Shown here one piece after another: positions 1 through 10,583 of a stretch of DNA of 64,000 nt. Within the stretch, counting starts at the first letter, position 1, and every line of letters starts with the position of its first letter. Where the stretch lies: contig NZ_CP068393.1 of NCBI RefSeq assembly GCF_018128945.1, positions 1,860,001 through 1,924,000 of the forward strand, in the 5' to 3' direction. A model generated the notes under the pieces. It worked only from the letters and a program-made list of their open reading frames with translations, made no database searches and had not been told where the DNA came from. This DNA comes from Aristaeella hokkaidonensis. Its GTDB lineage: Bacteria; Bacillota; Clostridia; Christensenellales; Aristaeellaceae. The position numbers were made by a program, and so were the translations under genes.

Positions 1-232
1 CGATAATCATGCCGGGCTTGGCAGTGAAGATGTTCACTGTCATGGTCTGCGCCGTACGTTCGATATCAATGTGGCTGATACCGGTGGAGTAGTACTTTTC
101 TTTCAGCATCTTGCGAAGCTTGAAATCTTCCACCAGATTGTTGGCAAAATCCTTCTTCCCGGCGTACCAGCGGGTGCTCCAGTCATAGATGACTCCGACC
201 CGTGCACCGTGGGGATTTACTTTCTGACCCAT
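1..232 (-). CDS. rpsC: 30S ribosomal protein S3, N-terminal part (cut by window edge)
   Basis: Only the first ~77 residues are in the window; the gene runs off position 1. The N-terminus ([14 protein letters not shown], then a tryptophan-rich stretch and a segment around an IERT motif) is the S3 N-terminal region that precedes the KH domain. S3 sits at the mRNA entry side of the 30S subunit. It is the last visible gene of the S10 operon, 18 bp after rplV, as expected for the conserved order rplV-rpsC. Start ATG at 232 with an AAGGAGG-like site just upstream. Confidence 0.95.
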   Translation of the reverse strand, partial: MGQKVNPHGARVGVIYDWSTRWYAGKKDFANNLVEDFKLRKMLKEKYYSTGISHIDIERTAQTMTVNIFTAKPGMII

Positions 233-250
233 GTCTTTTCCTCCTTCGCC

Positions 251-634
251 TTACTTCTGGTCCAGCACCACGCTGATGTGGCTGGTGCGCTTGAGCATCG
301 GTGACGCGCTGCCGCGGCTGCGGGCAACGTAGCGCTTCAGCGTAGGACCGGGATTGGCATACACTTCGGCGACGTAGAGGTTGTCACGGTTCAGTTCCTG
401 GTTGTTCACCGCGTTGGCGATGGCGCTGTTCAGAACCTTCAGGACCACGGGGCTCGCGGCCTTGGGGGTGAACTGCAGGATCGCTGCGGCTTCATCCACG
501 CTCTTCCCGCGGATCAGATCGATCACGATCTTCACCTTCCGAGGAGAGATGCGAATGTACTTGGCATGAGCCTGGGGACGCTTGTCGGCGTTCGCCTTAC
601 GGGCCGCTGCCTTTTCTTTCGAACGGGTAGCCAT
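251..634 (-). CDS. rplV: 50S ribosomal protein L22
   Basis: 127 residues, slightly longer than the ~110 of E. coli because of a basic Lys/Ala/Arg-rich N-terminal extension before the conserved [11 protein letters not shown] motif. The C-terminal beta hairpin (around [12 protein letters not shown]) is the loop that lines the peptide exit tunnel and binds 23S rRNA. Lies between rpsS and rpsC in the S10 operon and is presumably co-transcribed with them. Confidence 0.97.
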   Translation of the reverse strand: MATRSKEKAAARKANADKRPQAHAKYIRISPRKVKIVIDLIRGKSVDEAAAILQFTPKAASPVVLKVLNSAIANAVNNQELNRDNLYVAEVYANPGPTLKRYVARSRGSASPMLKRTSHISVVLDQK

Positions 635-656
635 TTCGTTTTTCCTCCTCTTTCAA

Positions 657-935
657 TTACTTCCGCGCGCTGTTCTTGTCCCCGGCGTGGCCGCGGAAGG
701 TGCGGGTGGGGGCGAACTCGCCCAGCTTATGACCGACCATGTCCTCTGTTACATAAACCGGAACATGCTTCCGGCCGTCATGCACAGCAACGGTATGGCC
801 CACAAAGTCCGGGAAGATCGTGCTGGAACGGCTCCAGGTCTTCACGACCGCTTTTTTGCCGCTCGCATTCATCTCGGTGATGCGCTTCATCAGCGCGGGC
901 TCTACATAAGGGCCCTTCTTTACGGAACGACTCAT
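657..935 (-). CDS. rpsS: 30S ribosomal protein S19
   Basis: 92 residues, the usual length. Begins [13 protein letters not shown] and contains the family signature region [17 protein letters not shown], the 16S-binding core near the head of the 30S subunit. Start ATG at 935 with a GGAGG-type site. It lies 18 bp after rplB, in canonical S10-operon order. Confidence 0.97.
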   Translation of the reverse strand: MSRSVKKGPYVEPALMKRITEMNASGKKAVVKTWSRSSTIFPDFVGHTVAVHDGRKHVPVYVTEDMVGHKLGEFAPTRTFRGHAGDKNSARK

Positions 936-953
936 ATCTTTCAGGTGCCTCCT

Positions 954-1787
954 TTACTTCGAGCTTGCGCGCTTGACGATCATCTTGTTGGAATACTTCT
1001 TGTGCTTCCTGGTCTTCAGACCCAGAGCGGGCTTACCCCAGGGAGTAACAGGAGCCGGCATACCAACGGGGCTCTTGCCCTCGCCGCCGCCGTGCGGGTG
1101 ATCGCAGGGGTTCATAACCACACCGCGGACGGTGGGCCGGATACCCATGTGGCGAACGCGGCCGGCTTTACCCAGGCGTACGTTCTCGTGATCGGTGTTA
1201 CCCACGGTACCGATGGTGGCCTTGGCGTTCAGCGGAAGCTTCCGCATTTCGCCGCTGGGCAGGCGGACCTGAGCGTAACCATTTTCCTTAGCCATCAGCT
1301 GGGCGCTCATGCCGGCACTGCGTACCAGCTGGCCGCCGCGGCCGGGCTTCAGCTCCAGGTTGTGGATCAGGGTACCAACGGGGATGTTGCTGATCGGCAG
1401 GGCGTTACCGGGCTTGATGTCCGCGCTGTCGCTGCTGATCACGGTGTCCCCGACCTTCAGGCCCAGAGGAGCCAGGATGTAGCGCTTCTCGCCGTCCACA
1501 TAGTTCAGCAGGGCGATGAAGGCGCTGCGGTTCGGGTCGTACTCGATCGCGCTGACCTTGGCGGGGATATCCACCTTGTCGCGCTTGAAGTCGATGATGC
1601 GGTATTTCCGCTTGTTGCCGCCGCCCTGATGACGGACGGTGATCTTGCCCTGCTTGTTCCGGCCGCTGTTCTTCTTCAGAACCTCGGTCAGGCTCTTCTC
1701 GGGCGCTTTCTTGGTGACCTCTTCAAAGGTCAGAACCGACATATGCCGCCGGGCGGGCGAAGTCGGCTTGTAAACTCGGATAGCCAT
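954..1787 (-). CDS. rplB: 50S ribosomal protein L2
   Basis: 277 residues, full length. Starts [16 protein letters not shown]; contains the RNA-binding segment [12 protein letters not shown] and the C-terminal [11 protein letters not shown] loop whose histidine lies near the peptidyl-transferase centre. L2 joins the subunits and is needed for peptidyl transfer. Placed between rplW and rpsS in the S10 operon. Confidence 0.98.
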   Translation of the reverse strand: MAIRVYKPTSPARRHMSVLTFEEVTKKAPEKSLTEVLKKNSGRNKQGKITVRHQGGGNKRKYRIIDFKRDKVDIPAKVSAIEYDPNRSAFIALLNYVDGEKRYILAPLGLKVGDTVISSDSADIKPGNALPISNIPVGTLIHNLELKPGRGGQLVRSAGMSAQLMAKENGYAQVRLPSGEMRKLPLNAKATIGTVGNTDHENVRLGKAGRVRHMGIRPTVRGVVMNPCDHPHGGGEGKSPVGMPAPVTPWGKPALGLKTRKHKKYSNKMIVKRASSK

Positions 1788-1808
1788 TTCTTTCGTTCCT
1801 CCCTTGCG

Positions 1809-2114
1809 TTACTGTGCCATGCCTTCGAAGAACTTGATGGGCTTGGAGTCCTTCTTCAGAATCACATAGGCCTTTTTGGTTTCGGGGGTCATGCCCTGGG
1901 TGCGGCCCTGGCGCTTCATCTTACCGATGGTGCGCAGGGTGTTGACCTTGGCAACTTTCACGCCGTCTTCCGCGAACACGGTTTCAATGGCGTTCTTGAT
2001 CTCGGCCTTGTTGGCCTTGATGTCGACTTCGAAAACGTAGCGCTTCTCGTCGATTCCTTCGTAAGCCTTTTCCGTCAGGATCGGCCGCTTGATGATGTCA
2101 TGGGGGTTCTTCAT
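1809..2114 (-). CDS. rplW: 50S ribosomal protein L23
   Basis: 101 residues. N-terminus with [14 protein letters not shown] and the loop [15 protein letters not shown] are typical of L23, which lies at the tunnel exit and docks trigger factor and SRP. Its start overlaps the stop of rplD by 4 bp (ATGA), consistent with translational coupling. Confidence 0.97.
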   Translation of the reverse strand: MKNPHDIIKRPILTEKAYEGIDEKRYVFEVDIKANKAEIKNAIETVFAEDGVKVAKVNTLRTIGKMKRQGRTQGMTPETKKAYVILKKDSKPIKFFEGMAQ

Positions 2115-2734
2115 GCGTACACCTCCTCGACGCTTTCCTTGGCCGCAACGGTCATAACCAGCTTGTCGGCGTTCAGGATGTCGTAAACGTTCAGAGTGTT
2201 CACGTAGCTGACCTTCGCCTGGGGCAGGTTCGCGGTCGCGCGGATGATGCTCTCTTCACGCTCGGGCAGGATCACCAGGGCCTTCTTTTCAGCCTGCAGC
2301 TTCTTCAGCGTTTCGGCCATCAGCTTGGTCTTGGCATCCTTCAGCTCCAGCTTGTCAACAACGATGATCTCGCCAGCGTTCAGCTTGGTGGTCATGGCGC
2401 TCTTGAAAGCCAGGCGGCGAACCTTCTTGTTCACGGCCAGATCGTAATCACGGGGCTTGGGGGCGAACACGACACCGCCGTGCTTGAACTGGGGTGCGCG
2501 GTTGCCATGGTGGCGGGCGTTACCGGTGCCCTTCTGGCGGTAGATCTTCCGGCCGCCTCCGCGGACTTCGCCGCGGGTCAGGGAGCTCTGTGTTCCCTGG
2601 CGCTGTGCTGCCAGGTAGGAGCGGACCATCAGGTGCATCGCTGCTTCGTTGATCGGAGCCGCGAAGATCTCGTCGCTCAGCTCAACTTCGCCGATGGTCT
2701 TTCCTTCCATATTATAAAGTGCGGTTTTTGCCAT
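2111..2734 (-). CDS. rplD: 50S ribosomal protein L4
   Basis: 207 residues. Contains the extended tunnel loop ([19 protein letters not shown]) and the following [11 protein letters not shown], both diagnostic of L4. In E. coli L4 also represses the S10 operon through its leader; whether that happens here is unknown, though the leader upstream of rpsJ is structured. 4-bp overlap with rplW. Confidence 0.97.
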   Translation of the reverse strand: MAKTALYNMEGKTIGEVELSDEIFAAPINEAAMHLMVRSYLAAQRQGTQSSLTRGEVRGGGRKIYRQKGTGNARHHGNRAPQFKHGGVVFAPKPRDYDLAVNKKVRRLAFKSAMTTKLNAGEIIVVDKLELKDAKTKLMAETLKKLQAEKKALVILPEREESIIRATANLPQAKVSYVNTLNVYDILNADKLVMTVAAKESVEEVYA

Positions 2735-2757
2735 TGTCTCTTCCTCCTTGCTCAGCT

Positions 2758-3399
2758 TCAGGCCTTGCAGGTGTCACGGATAATCAGCAGACCTTCGTTG
2801 GGGCCGGGCACAGCGCCCTTGACCAGCAGCAGGTTGCGTTCCGCGTCCACCTGGACGACTTCCAGGTTCTGCACCGTGACCTTATCCACACCGTAGTGGC
2901 CGGCCATGTGCTTGTTCTTGAATACCCGGCTGGGGTCGGAGTTCGCGCTCATGGAACCCACGCCGCGGTGATACTTGGAGCCGTGAGCCATGGGGCCGGT
3001 GTGCTGGTTCCACCGCTGGATGGGACCGGTGTATCCGTGACCCTTGCTGGTTCCGGTGATGTCGATCTTGTCGCCCTGGGCGAACTGGTCGCACTTCAGA
3101 ACGTCGCCGACTTTGTAGCTGCTGCAGTCTTCAAACCGGAATTCACGCAGGGTGCGCTTGGCCTCCACGCCGGCCTTCTTGAAGTGGCCGATTTCAGGCT
3201 TGGTGAGCAGTTTCTTGGCGCGGTTCTCGGTCAGGTCGCCGAAACCGACCTGTACGGCATCGTAGCCGTCGCTTTCGATGTTCTTGGTCTGCACCACTGT
3301 GCAGGGGCCCGCTTCAATCACGGTGACCGGTACGAGACGGCCGTCTTCAGTGAAGACCTGCGTCATGCCGATCTTTTTGCCCACGATCGCTTTCTTCAT
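2758..3399 (-). CDS. rplC: 50S ribosomal protein L3
   Basis: 213 residues. Begins [16 protein letters not shown], the standard bacterial L3 start, and contains the central extension ([15 protein letters not shown], then [14 protein letters not shown]) that reaches toward the peptidyl-transferase centre and carries the usual modified glutamine position. Second gene of the S10 operon. Confidence 0.98.
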   Translation of the reverse strand: MKKAIVGKKIGMTQVFTEDGRLVPVTVIEAGPCTVVQTKNIESDGYDAVQVGFGDLTENRAKKLLTKPEIGHFKKAGVEAKRTLREFRFEDCSSYKVGDVLKCDQFAQGDKIDITGTSKGHGYTGPIQRWNQHTGPMAHGSKYHRGVGSMSANSDPSRVFKNKHMAGHYGVDKVTVQNLEVVQVDAERNLLLVKGAVPGPNEGLLIIRDTCKA

Positions 3400-3418
3400 A
3401 TTAATCGCTCCTCCTGCC

Positions 3419-3727
3419 TCACAGTTTCATTTCGATTTCGACACCAGCAGGAAGATCGAGCTTCATCATGGCGTCCACCGTCTTGGGATTCGGATTGTTG
3501 ATGTCGATCAACCGCTTATGGGTGCGGCGTTCGAACTGTTCGCGGCTGTCCTTGTACTTATGGACGGCGCGAAGGATAGTGACGATCTCCCTTTCCGTGG
3601 GGAGCGGGATGGGGCCGGAGACACGAGCGCCGGTACGCTTTGCGGTTTCAACGATCCGCTCCGCGCTCTGGTCGATCAGTTTGTGCTCGTAGCTCTTCAG
3701 CTTGATACGGATTTTCTGGTTGGCCAT
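3419..3727 (-). CDS. rpsJ: 30S ribosomal protein S10
   Basis: 102 residues from [15 protein letters not shown]. An in-frame upstream start at 3745 would add six residues, but the AGGAGG of the leader lies inside that extension at the right distance for the ATG at 3727, so the shorter form is preferred. S10 is a head protein of the 30S subunit and also binds NusB in antitermination. First gene of the operon, preceded by a promoter about 165 bp upstream. Confidence 0.96.
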   Translation of the reverse strand: MANQKIRIKLKSYEHKLIDQSAERIVETAKRTGARVSGPIPLPTEREIVTILRAVHKYKDSREQFERRTHKRLIDINNPNPKTVDAMMKLDLPAGVEIEMKL

Positions 3728-3928
3728 TCCTGTTAACCTCCTCAATTCGTTCTCGTTTGCGTTCTCCGGGATCCACTGCAGGTGCAGATCCTCTCTGACG
3801 CCTTCGAGTCCGTCGCCCGATTAGCGGGCTGGTCCGTGATAATTACCCGTCTGGCCGGACGGCAACTTACCACTTCATCCCTAAACAGACAACAGGAGAA
3901 TTATATATGAGTCTTTCTATTTTTTCAA
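3728..3928 (-). promoter_or_regulatory. S10-operon promoter and structured leader
   Basis: On the minus strand, TTGAAA (3928-3923) is separated by 17 bp from TATAAT (3905-3900), which predicts a transcript start near 3893 and an untranslated leader of about 165 nt. The leader holds three inverted repeats: arms GGATC/GATCC (about 3770-3792), GCCCG/CGGGC (about 3819-3832) and CCGTC/GACGG (about 3848-3863). A leader binding an operon protein such as L4 is plausible but inferred. Confidence 0.65.
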
Positions 3929-4200
3929 GAGGTAAAAAGCAGTTTTTTGAAAATTTTTTTGAACTTTTTTACTTTTTCGATTTCCCGTAAACGTCGGTTT
4001 TACTTGCGTCCCGTCATTCATATGTGAACACTGTTACTGGTGTGTCCCTATTTTTCGCCTATTCCCCCTTTTCCTGGTCTCAAAAAAATATTTTTCAATT
4101 TTACAACATAAACTTTCTATATTTATCAATGCTTTCGTCCGATATTTATATACACCCCATCATGTGTGTCTATTTACAGTCCCCCTGAAACATACAAATC
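3929..4200. other. AT-rich intergenic stretch, no gene seen
   Basis: About 270 bp of T-rich sequence between the S10 promoter and the ABC-F terminator. The homopolymeric T runs (3946-3980) lie directly upstream of the S10 -35 element, where on the minus strand they form A-tracts of the sort that act as UP elements. No open frame with a ribosome binding site and no recognised RNA. Confidence 0.4.
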
Positions 4201-4224
4201 GCCCGGAACCTTTCGGTTCCGGGC
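4201..4224 (-). terminator. Hairpin after the ABC-F gene
   Basis: Perfect 10-bp stem GCCCGGAACC / GGTTCCGGGC with a 4-nt loop, 20 bp past the ABC-F stop. The following minus-strand sequence is only moderately U-rich, so termination strength is uncertain. Confidence 0.55.
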
Positions 4225-4244
4225 GTCATATGCTGTATCTTGTA

Positions 4245-6149
<1,905 letters not shown>

Positions 6150-6153
6150 AACC

Positions 6154-6963
6154 TTATGTTCTCTCTTTCAGTATATAGACGCTGCCGACCTCGTCCCGCA
6201 GCGCCACCTCCATCCGGATGTCCTCCCCCGGCCGGATGCCTTCCCGGGCCAGTGCGTCAGAGGATACTTTCCGGGCCAGCGTGGGCGTATTGTTCTCTCC
6301 GCTCAGGTGGCCGAGGATCACATTGCCCGTCCCGGCATTGATCAGCCGCAGCAGCGCCGATGAGCATGCTTCGTTGCTCAGGTGGCCGTGATCCCCCAGG
6401 ATCCGTGCCTTCAGCGCCGCGTTATACCGCGGGTTGGCCCGCAGCATATCCGGGTCGTGATTGCTTTCCAGCAGCACCAGCGTGCTGCCCGCCACATTGG
6501 CGTACACATCTTCCGAAAAATAGCCCAGGTCCGTCGCTGTGGAAACGCTCAGGTTTCCGCCGTACAGCCTGAAGCCTACCGGATCCGCCGCGTCATGCGG
6601 AATGGAAAAGGGTACCACGCCGATATCGCCGAGCCAGAAATCCTTTCCGGCTTCGATCTCCCGCATGCATTCCTGCGGAATCTTTCCCAGCTTGCCCCGC
6701 ATCGCCCACCAGGTCTCCCTCGTGGCATACAGCGGCAGGTTATATTTCCGCGCCAGCACGCCCGCGCCGGAAATGTGGTCGCTGTGTTCATGGGTAATCA
6801 GTACCCCGCTGATGCTCCGTATATCCGCGCCGATGGAAGCCAGTGCGTCCTCGATCGTCTTCCCGGACTTCCCCGCGTCAATCAGCAGCCTTGTGTTCCC
6901 GTACTGGCAGAACAGCGCGTTTCCGCTTGATCCGGAGTACAGGGGGCAGAAAAACATGTCCAC
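6154..6963 (-). CDS. MBL-fold metallo-hydrolase, WalJ/YycJ-like
   Basis: 269 residues. The metal-binding motif THEHSDH (residues 57-63) and a later GDHGHLSN identify a metallo-beta-lactamase fold; the N-terminal LYSGSSGNA is characteristic of the YycJ/WalJ subfamily, proposed 5'-exonucleases linked to the WalKR regulon. Here it is not next to walKR but 4 bp upstream of the ABC-F gene. Two starts are possible: GTG at 6963 or ATG at 6957. The AGGTGG near them does not settle the choice. Confidence 0.85.
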   Translation of the reverse strand: MDMFFCPLYSGSSGNALFCQYGNTRLLIDAGKSGKTIEDALASIGADIRSISGVLITHEHSDHISGAGVLARKYNLPLYATRETWWAMRGKLGKIPQECMREIEAGKDFWLGDIGVVPFSIPHDAADPVGFRLYGGNLSVSTATDLGYFSEDVYANVAGSTLVLLESNHDPDMLRANPRYNAALKARILGDHGHLSNEACSSALLRLINAGTGNVILGHLSGENNTPTLARKVSSDALAREGIRPGEDIRMEVALRDEVGSVYILKERT

Positions 6964-6995
6964 CTGGTCTTATCCCCGTTTCTCGTCAATCTCTG

Positions 6996-7146
6996 AATTC
7001 GCAATTCAGAATTCATAATTCATAATGATTGTATGCTTTTCCCTGCCGCAATTCCATGTCACATACTGCCAGCTTTCCTTATTTCAGGAAGTAAAAGCCA
7101 GGTTGACAATTCAAAATTATGAATTGTGAATTATGAATTATGAATT
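6996..7146. repeat. Inverted pair of AATTNNN heptamer arrays
   Basis: Left array 6996-7026: AATTCGC, AATTCAG, AATTCAT, AATTCAT in exact 7-bp phase. Right array 7115-7146: AATTATG, AATTGTG, AATTATG, AATTATG, AATT. The right array is the reverse complement of the left, with 88 bp of non-repetitive sequence between them. The same layout recurs at 9723-9853. Confidence 0.85.
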
Positions 7147-7163
7147 GTTGTGAAGTATTTGGA

Positions 7164-7907
7164 TCAGAGATCCAAATGCTTCGCAACCCGTTCCGCTTCC
7201 GGCGGCGGCGTCATATAGTCCGGTCCGAAGAGCACGGTCAGCACCTCGTCATACTTCTTCGGAATCAGGCACTCCACGTCCTCAAAGGGCGCCGTGATTT
7301 TTTCGGCAAACTGTTCCGGATGCCACACATGCGTCATCAGCTCAAACGCGCCATTGGACATGTGCAGGTCGTTCCCGCTCCTGATCCGGGTGGACACCTT
7401 GTCGTACCGCTTTGCTTTCCAGGCATAGCTGAAGGGCATGCCCAGCAGGTGGGTCGCCTTCAGCAGGATCCGGTTCTTCAGGTTGAACCGGCTGTAGTCC
7501 ACGTTCTTTTTCATCATGCCCTGCAGCAGGTGCAGGTGCAGCAGATGCAGTTTCCTCTGCCAGCCTTCCGGCGGCAGCGGATCCAGGATAAAGAAGTCCG
7601 TAAAGGCAGCCGCCTTCTCCGGATCCCGGTTCATCACCCGGGGTGTCCAGGTGTCCAGGTAGGTCAGCTCAAACCGGCTGTCACATTCTTTGGGATAAAT
7701 CTGACGGAATTTGGTGAATTCCTCCCGGGTCATCAGCAGGTCCACGTCGTCATCCCAGGGAATGAACCCCTTGTGGCGCACCGCGCCCAGCAGCGTTCCG
7801 CACATCAGGTTGTACTCAATCCCGTGCCTGTCACAGATCGCCTTGATGTCCCGCAGCTGGCAGAGCAGCTCCTCGTGGATCTCGTCCAGCGTCAGTTCCC
7901 TTTTCAT
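7164..7907 (-). CDS. LicD family phosphotransferase
   Basis: 247 residues. The N-terminal nucleotidyltransferase-like core has CGTLLGAVRHKGFIPWDDDVD (split here only by a conserved loop), the LicD signature with acidic metal-binding residues. LicD enzymes move phosphocholine or related phospho-groups from CDP-activated donors onto cell-surface polysaccharides or teichoic acids. The group it transfers cannot be read from sequence. It ends a probable minus-strand unit with the two transketolase halves (10-bp gap). Confidence 0.85.
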   Translation of the reverse strand: MKRELTLDEIHEELLCQLRDIKAICDRHGIEYNLMCGTLLGAVRHKGFIPWDDDVDLLMTREEFTKFRQIYPKECDSRFELTYLDTWTPRVMNRDPEKAAAFTDFFILDPLPPEGWQRKLHLLHLHLLQGMMKKNVDYSRFNLKNRILLKATHLLGMPFSYAWKAKRYDKVSTRIRSGNDLHMSNGAFELMTHVWHPEQFAEKITAPFEDVECLIPKKYDEVLTVLFGPDYMTPPPEAERVAKHLDL

Positions 7908-7916
7908 CTTCGCGCC

Positions 7917-8840
7917 TCACTCTTCCAGGAAAGCTTCCGCCTTGTCGGCAATGGCTTCCCCGTCCATCCCGTATATCTCTCTCAGGTACTGCCGGTCTCC
8001 CACCACGGTGGTAAAGCAGTCGTTCAGTCCGATCCGCTTCACCCGGCATCCGGTTCCCTCTTCCGCAGCCAGTTCGCAGACCGCGCTGCCGAAGCCGCCG
8101 ATGATCGTATGCTCTTCCACGGTGATAATCCGCCGGAAGTTTGCCAGCAGTTCCTTCACCGTGTCAGTGTCCAGGGGCTTCAGGCAGGGGAAGCTCACCA
8201 CCCGCGCGCTGATGCCTTTCTCCGCCAGCCGCTCCGCCGCGTCCATCGCCTGGGTCAGGATGCCGCCGCAGCTCAGGATGGCTATATCCTTGCCGCCCCG
8301 CAGCGTAATGGCCTTGGGAAAGGACCAGCCCTTCACCGGGCCTTCATGCACTTTCGGTTCATTGCCCCGGCCCAGCCGCAGATAGCATGTGCCCTTCCGC
8401 CAGATCATGTCGTGGGTCACAGCCTCGGTCTCCGCGGGATCGCCGGGCGTATAGCAGATCATTTCCGGAATCGCGCGCATCACGGACATATCTTCCGTCG
8501 CGTGATGGCTCATGCCCAGGCTTCCGTATACGAAGCCGCCGCCCACGCATACGATCTTCACGTCCGCCTTGTGGTACACGCAGTCGTTCCGGATCTGTTC
8601 CAGCGGACGGAGCACCGGGAAGTTGCCGATGGAATAAACCAGTACGGTCCTGCCCGTAGTCGCCAGGCCGGCAGCCATGCTGACCATGCCCTGTTCCGCG
8701 ATGCCGGCGTTAATCAGCCGGTCCGGAAAGCGCCTGTGGATCTGCCGGAGCACGCCAAAGCCCAGGTCGCCCGTAATCAGGACGATCCGCTCATTCTGCT
8801 CCATCTCCTCCTCAAGGACCCGCGCAAACGCGTCTCTCAC
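7917..8840 (-). CDS. Transketolase, C-terminal (pyrimidine-binding) subunit
   Basis: 307 residues covering the Pyr and C-terminal domains. Starts MRDAFARVLEEEME; GIAEQGMVSMAAGLA contains the Glu that activates thiamine diphosphate, and the C-terminal domain has the RVVSFPCLKPLDT pattern. It works only with the adjacent N-terminal half, whose stop it overlaps by 4 bp. Split transketolases occur both for pentose phosphate metabolism and in polysaccharide clusters; the neighbours LicD and a phosphoglycosyl transferase favour the second role, by inference. Confidence 0.88.
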   Translation of the reverse strand: MRDAFARVLEEEMEQNERIVLITGDLGFGVLRQIHRRFPDRLINAGIAEQGMVSMAAGLATTGRTVLVYSIGNFPVLRPLEQIRNDCVYHKADVKIVCVGGGFVYGSLGMSHHATEDMSVMRAIPEMICYTPGDPAETEAVTHDMIWRKGTCYLRLGRGNEPKVHEGPVKGWSFPKAITLRGGKDIAILSCGGILTQAMDAAERLAEKGISARVVSFPCLKPLDTDTVKELLANFRRIITVEEHTIIGGFGSAVCELAAEEGTGCRVKRIGLNDCFTTVVGDRQYLREIYGMDGEAIADKAEAFLEE

Positions 8841-9709
8841 GGTCTGATTGCCTCCAGTTCCTTCAGTGCTGCGTCATATTCCTCGCCCTGGGGCGTCCGG
8901 TAATGCCACAGGATGTTGTTCTCCATAAAGGAGATCCCTTTGCCCTTCACGGTATGAGCCAGGATCACCGACGGTTTCCGGCTGCCGGCGTTTTCCTTTG
9001 CCCACTCAAAAGCCTTCAGCAGGGCTTCCGTATCATGGCCGTCCACGCTGATTGCGTTCCAGCCGAAATCCTTCCATTTCTGCTCAAAGGGTTCCAGCCG
9101 CAGGGTCTCATCCACCGTGGCCAGGCTCTGCATATGGTTGTAGTCAACCACGGCAATCAGCCGGTCCAGCTTGTACTGGGCCGCCTGCAGCGCGGCTTCC
9201 CATACGGAACCTTCGTCGCACTCGCCGTCTCCCAGCACCACATAGGTCCGCCACTGGGCGCCGTCCATCTTTGCGCCCAGCGCCATGCCGGTCCCTACGC
9301 CCAGGCCATGTCCCAGGGAACCGGTGGAAACCTCCACTCCCGGCACGCCCTTATGGCTCACATGACCGGACAGGATCGATCCGTTGGCGTAATGTGTCTT
9401 CAGCTGTTCAACAGGAAAAAAGCCGGTCTCCGCCAGTGCGGCGTATACCGCGCTGCCCGCGTGACCCTTGCTCAGAATCAGGCGGTCCCGGTCCGGCTTC
9501 TTCGGTTCCTTCGGATCCACATTCAGCACGCGGGCATAAAGCACCGCGATAATCTCCGCGACACTGAGTACGCTGCCGATATGGCTGCCCCGGCTCAGGT
9601 GGGTCATTTCCAGACCGTTCCTGCGAATCAGCCAGGCCAGCGTTTTCGGATCCCGGACGTCCGGTTCCCCTTCAAACCCGCTGTGCACCAGCGCCTCGTA
9701 GCTTTCCAT
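8837..9709 (-). CDS. Transketolase, N-terminal (TPP-binding) subunit
   Basis: 290 residues. The thiamine diphosphate/metal motif runs from GDGECDEGSVWEA to the Asn of VVDYNHMQ, and the N-terminal LSKGHAGSAVYAAL with its His is typical. The ~290-residue length marks it as half of a split enzyme. Coupled by an ATGA overlap to the C-terminal subunit. Upstream it is separated from the sugar transferase by a pair of heptamer arrays. Confidence 0.9.
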   Translation of the reverse strand: MESYEALVHSGFEGEPDVRDPKTLAWLIRRNGLEMTHLSRGSHIGSVLSVAEIIAVLYARVLNVDPKEPKKPDRDRLILSKGHAGSAVYAALAETGFFPVEQLKTHYANGSILSGHVSHKGVPGVEVSTGSLGHGLGVGTGMALGAKMDGAQWRTYVVLGDGECDEGSVWEAALQAAQYKLDRLIAVVDYNHMQSLATVDETLRLEPFEQKWKDFGWNAISVDGHDTEALLKAFEWAKENAGSRKPSVILAHTVKGKGISFMENNILWHYRTPQGEEYDAALKELEAIRP

Positions 9710-9722
9710 GCCGTCTCCTTCT

Positions 9723-9853
9723 TAATTCATAATTCATAATTCATAATTTTATAGTGTTCATCTCACTCACAAACAGTCTGCGTCTCTCCGTTTCATATAT
9801 ATGCCGGTTCAACCATTCATAATTGTGAATTATGAATTATGAATTATGAATTT
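9723..9853. repeat. Inverted pair of AATTNNN heptamer arrays
   Basis: Left array 9723-9749 (AATTCAT units) and right array 9815-9853 (AATTGTG/AATTATG units) are reverse complements separated by 65 bp. The right array overlaps the 3' end of the sugar transferase gene and supplies its last two codons (Asn-Ser) and stop. Confidence 0.85.
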
Positions 9854-10533
9854 ACTTTCTCTTTTCTCATAACTTCTGCTTTATGAAATACACCACCGAT
9901 TGTTTCAAAAAACAGTCCCGCGTCCAGCGCAAAGCTCTGGCTCCTGGCGTATTCCACCCGCAGGCGGTTCTTCTCCGGCAGGATCAGCCGTTCAAAGTTG
10001 GCTACCGGATCTTCCTCGCCCACGATCTCATCCTGGGCAATATACACGATGCTGCTCCGGTCCGTGATGCCCGGCCGCACCCACATGATGCACTGCTGTT
10101 CCTCCGTATACTGCTCTGTGTACAGCAGCAGTTCCGGCCGCGGGCCGACAAAGCTCATGTCGCCCTTGATAATGTTGAACAGCTGGGGCAGCTCGTCCAG
10201 CTTCAGCCGCCGCATCACCCGGCCTGCCCGGGTCACCCGGTCGTCGTTCTTGGCGGTGCAGCCGCCGGTCTTGTCAGCGTCCACCACCATGCTGCGGAAC
10301 TTGAAAATACGGAAGGGCTGGTTATGATAACCGCCCCGTACCGCCCGGTAGAAAACCGGGCCTTCCGAATCCAGCTTGACCCAGATGGCCAGCGGAATCA
10401 TCACAATCAATCCGGGAATCAGCAGGATCAGTGCCAGCAGCAGATCCAGGATCCGCTTGACTACCTTGCTGTAAAAGGGATGTGACAGCGGTCCGTCCCA
10501 GTACGGCTCCTTCGGCAGCTCGTTCTTACCCAC
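9844..10533 (-). CDS. Bacterial sugar transferase (monotopic phosphoglycosyl transferase)
   Basis: 229 residues. One hydrophobic re-entrant segment (LLLALILLIPGLIVMIPLAIW, about residues 31-51) precedes the catalytic domain. Motifs FKFRSM, the Asp-Glu dyad in KLDELPQLFN and FVGPRPEL define the PglC/WcaJ-type enzymes that load a sugar-1-phosphate on undecaprenyl phosphate to start glycan assembly at the membrane. Substrate unknown. The stop codon lies inside a heptamer array. Confidence 0.9.
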   Translation of the reverse strand: MGKNELPKEPYWDGPLSHPFYSKVVKRILDLLLALILLIPGLIVMIPLAIWVKLDSEGPVFYRAVRGGYHNQPFRIFKFRSMVVDADKTGGCTAKNDDRVTRAGRVMRRLKLDELPQLFNIIKGDMSFVGPRPELLLYTEQYTEEQQCIMWVRPGITDRSSIVYIAQDEIVGEEDPVANFERLILPEKNRLRVEYARSQSFALDAGLFFETIGGVFHKAEVMRKEKVNS

Positions 10534-10557
10534 TGTATCCCTCCGTCGAAAACACTT

Positions 10558-10583
10558 AATTCTTAATTCTGAATTCTGAATTA
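10558..10583. repeat. AATTCTN heptamer array
   Basis: AATTCTT, AATTCTG, AATTCTG, AATT in strict 7-bp phase, between the sugar transferase start and parB. The final AATT runs into the parB stop codon (10581-10583). Confidence 0.8.

Noticed and set aside
582..2186. Long open frame antisense to the rplV-rplW genes
   Set aside because: The frame lies over six conserved ribosomal genes on the other strand and its protein is rich in His/Ala/Gly with no family resemblance; it is a by-product of GC-rich codon use.
6996..7146. CRISPR-like array
   Set aside because: Units are 7 bp with no spacers and no cas genes; they are short tandem repeats.
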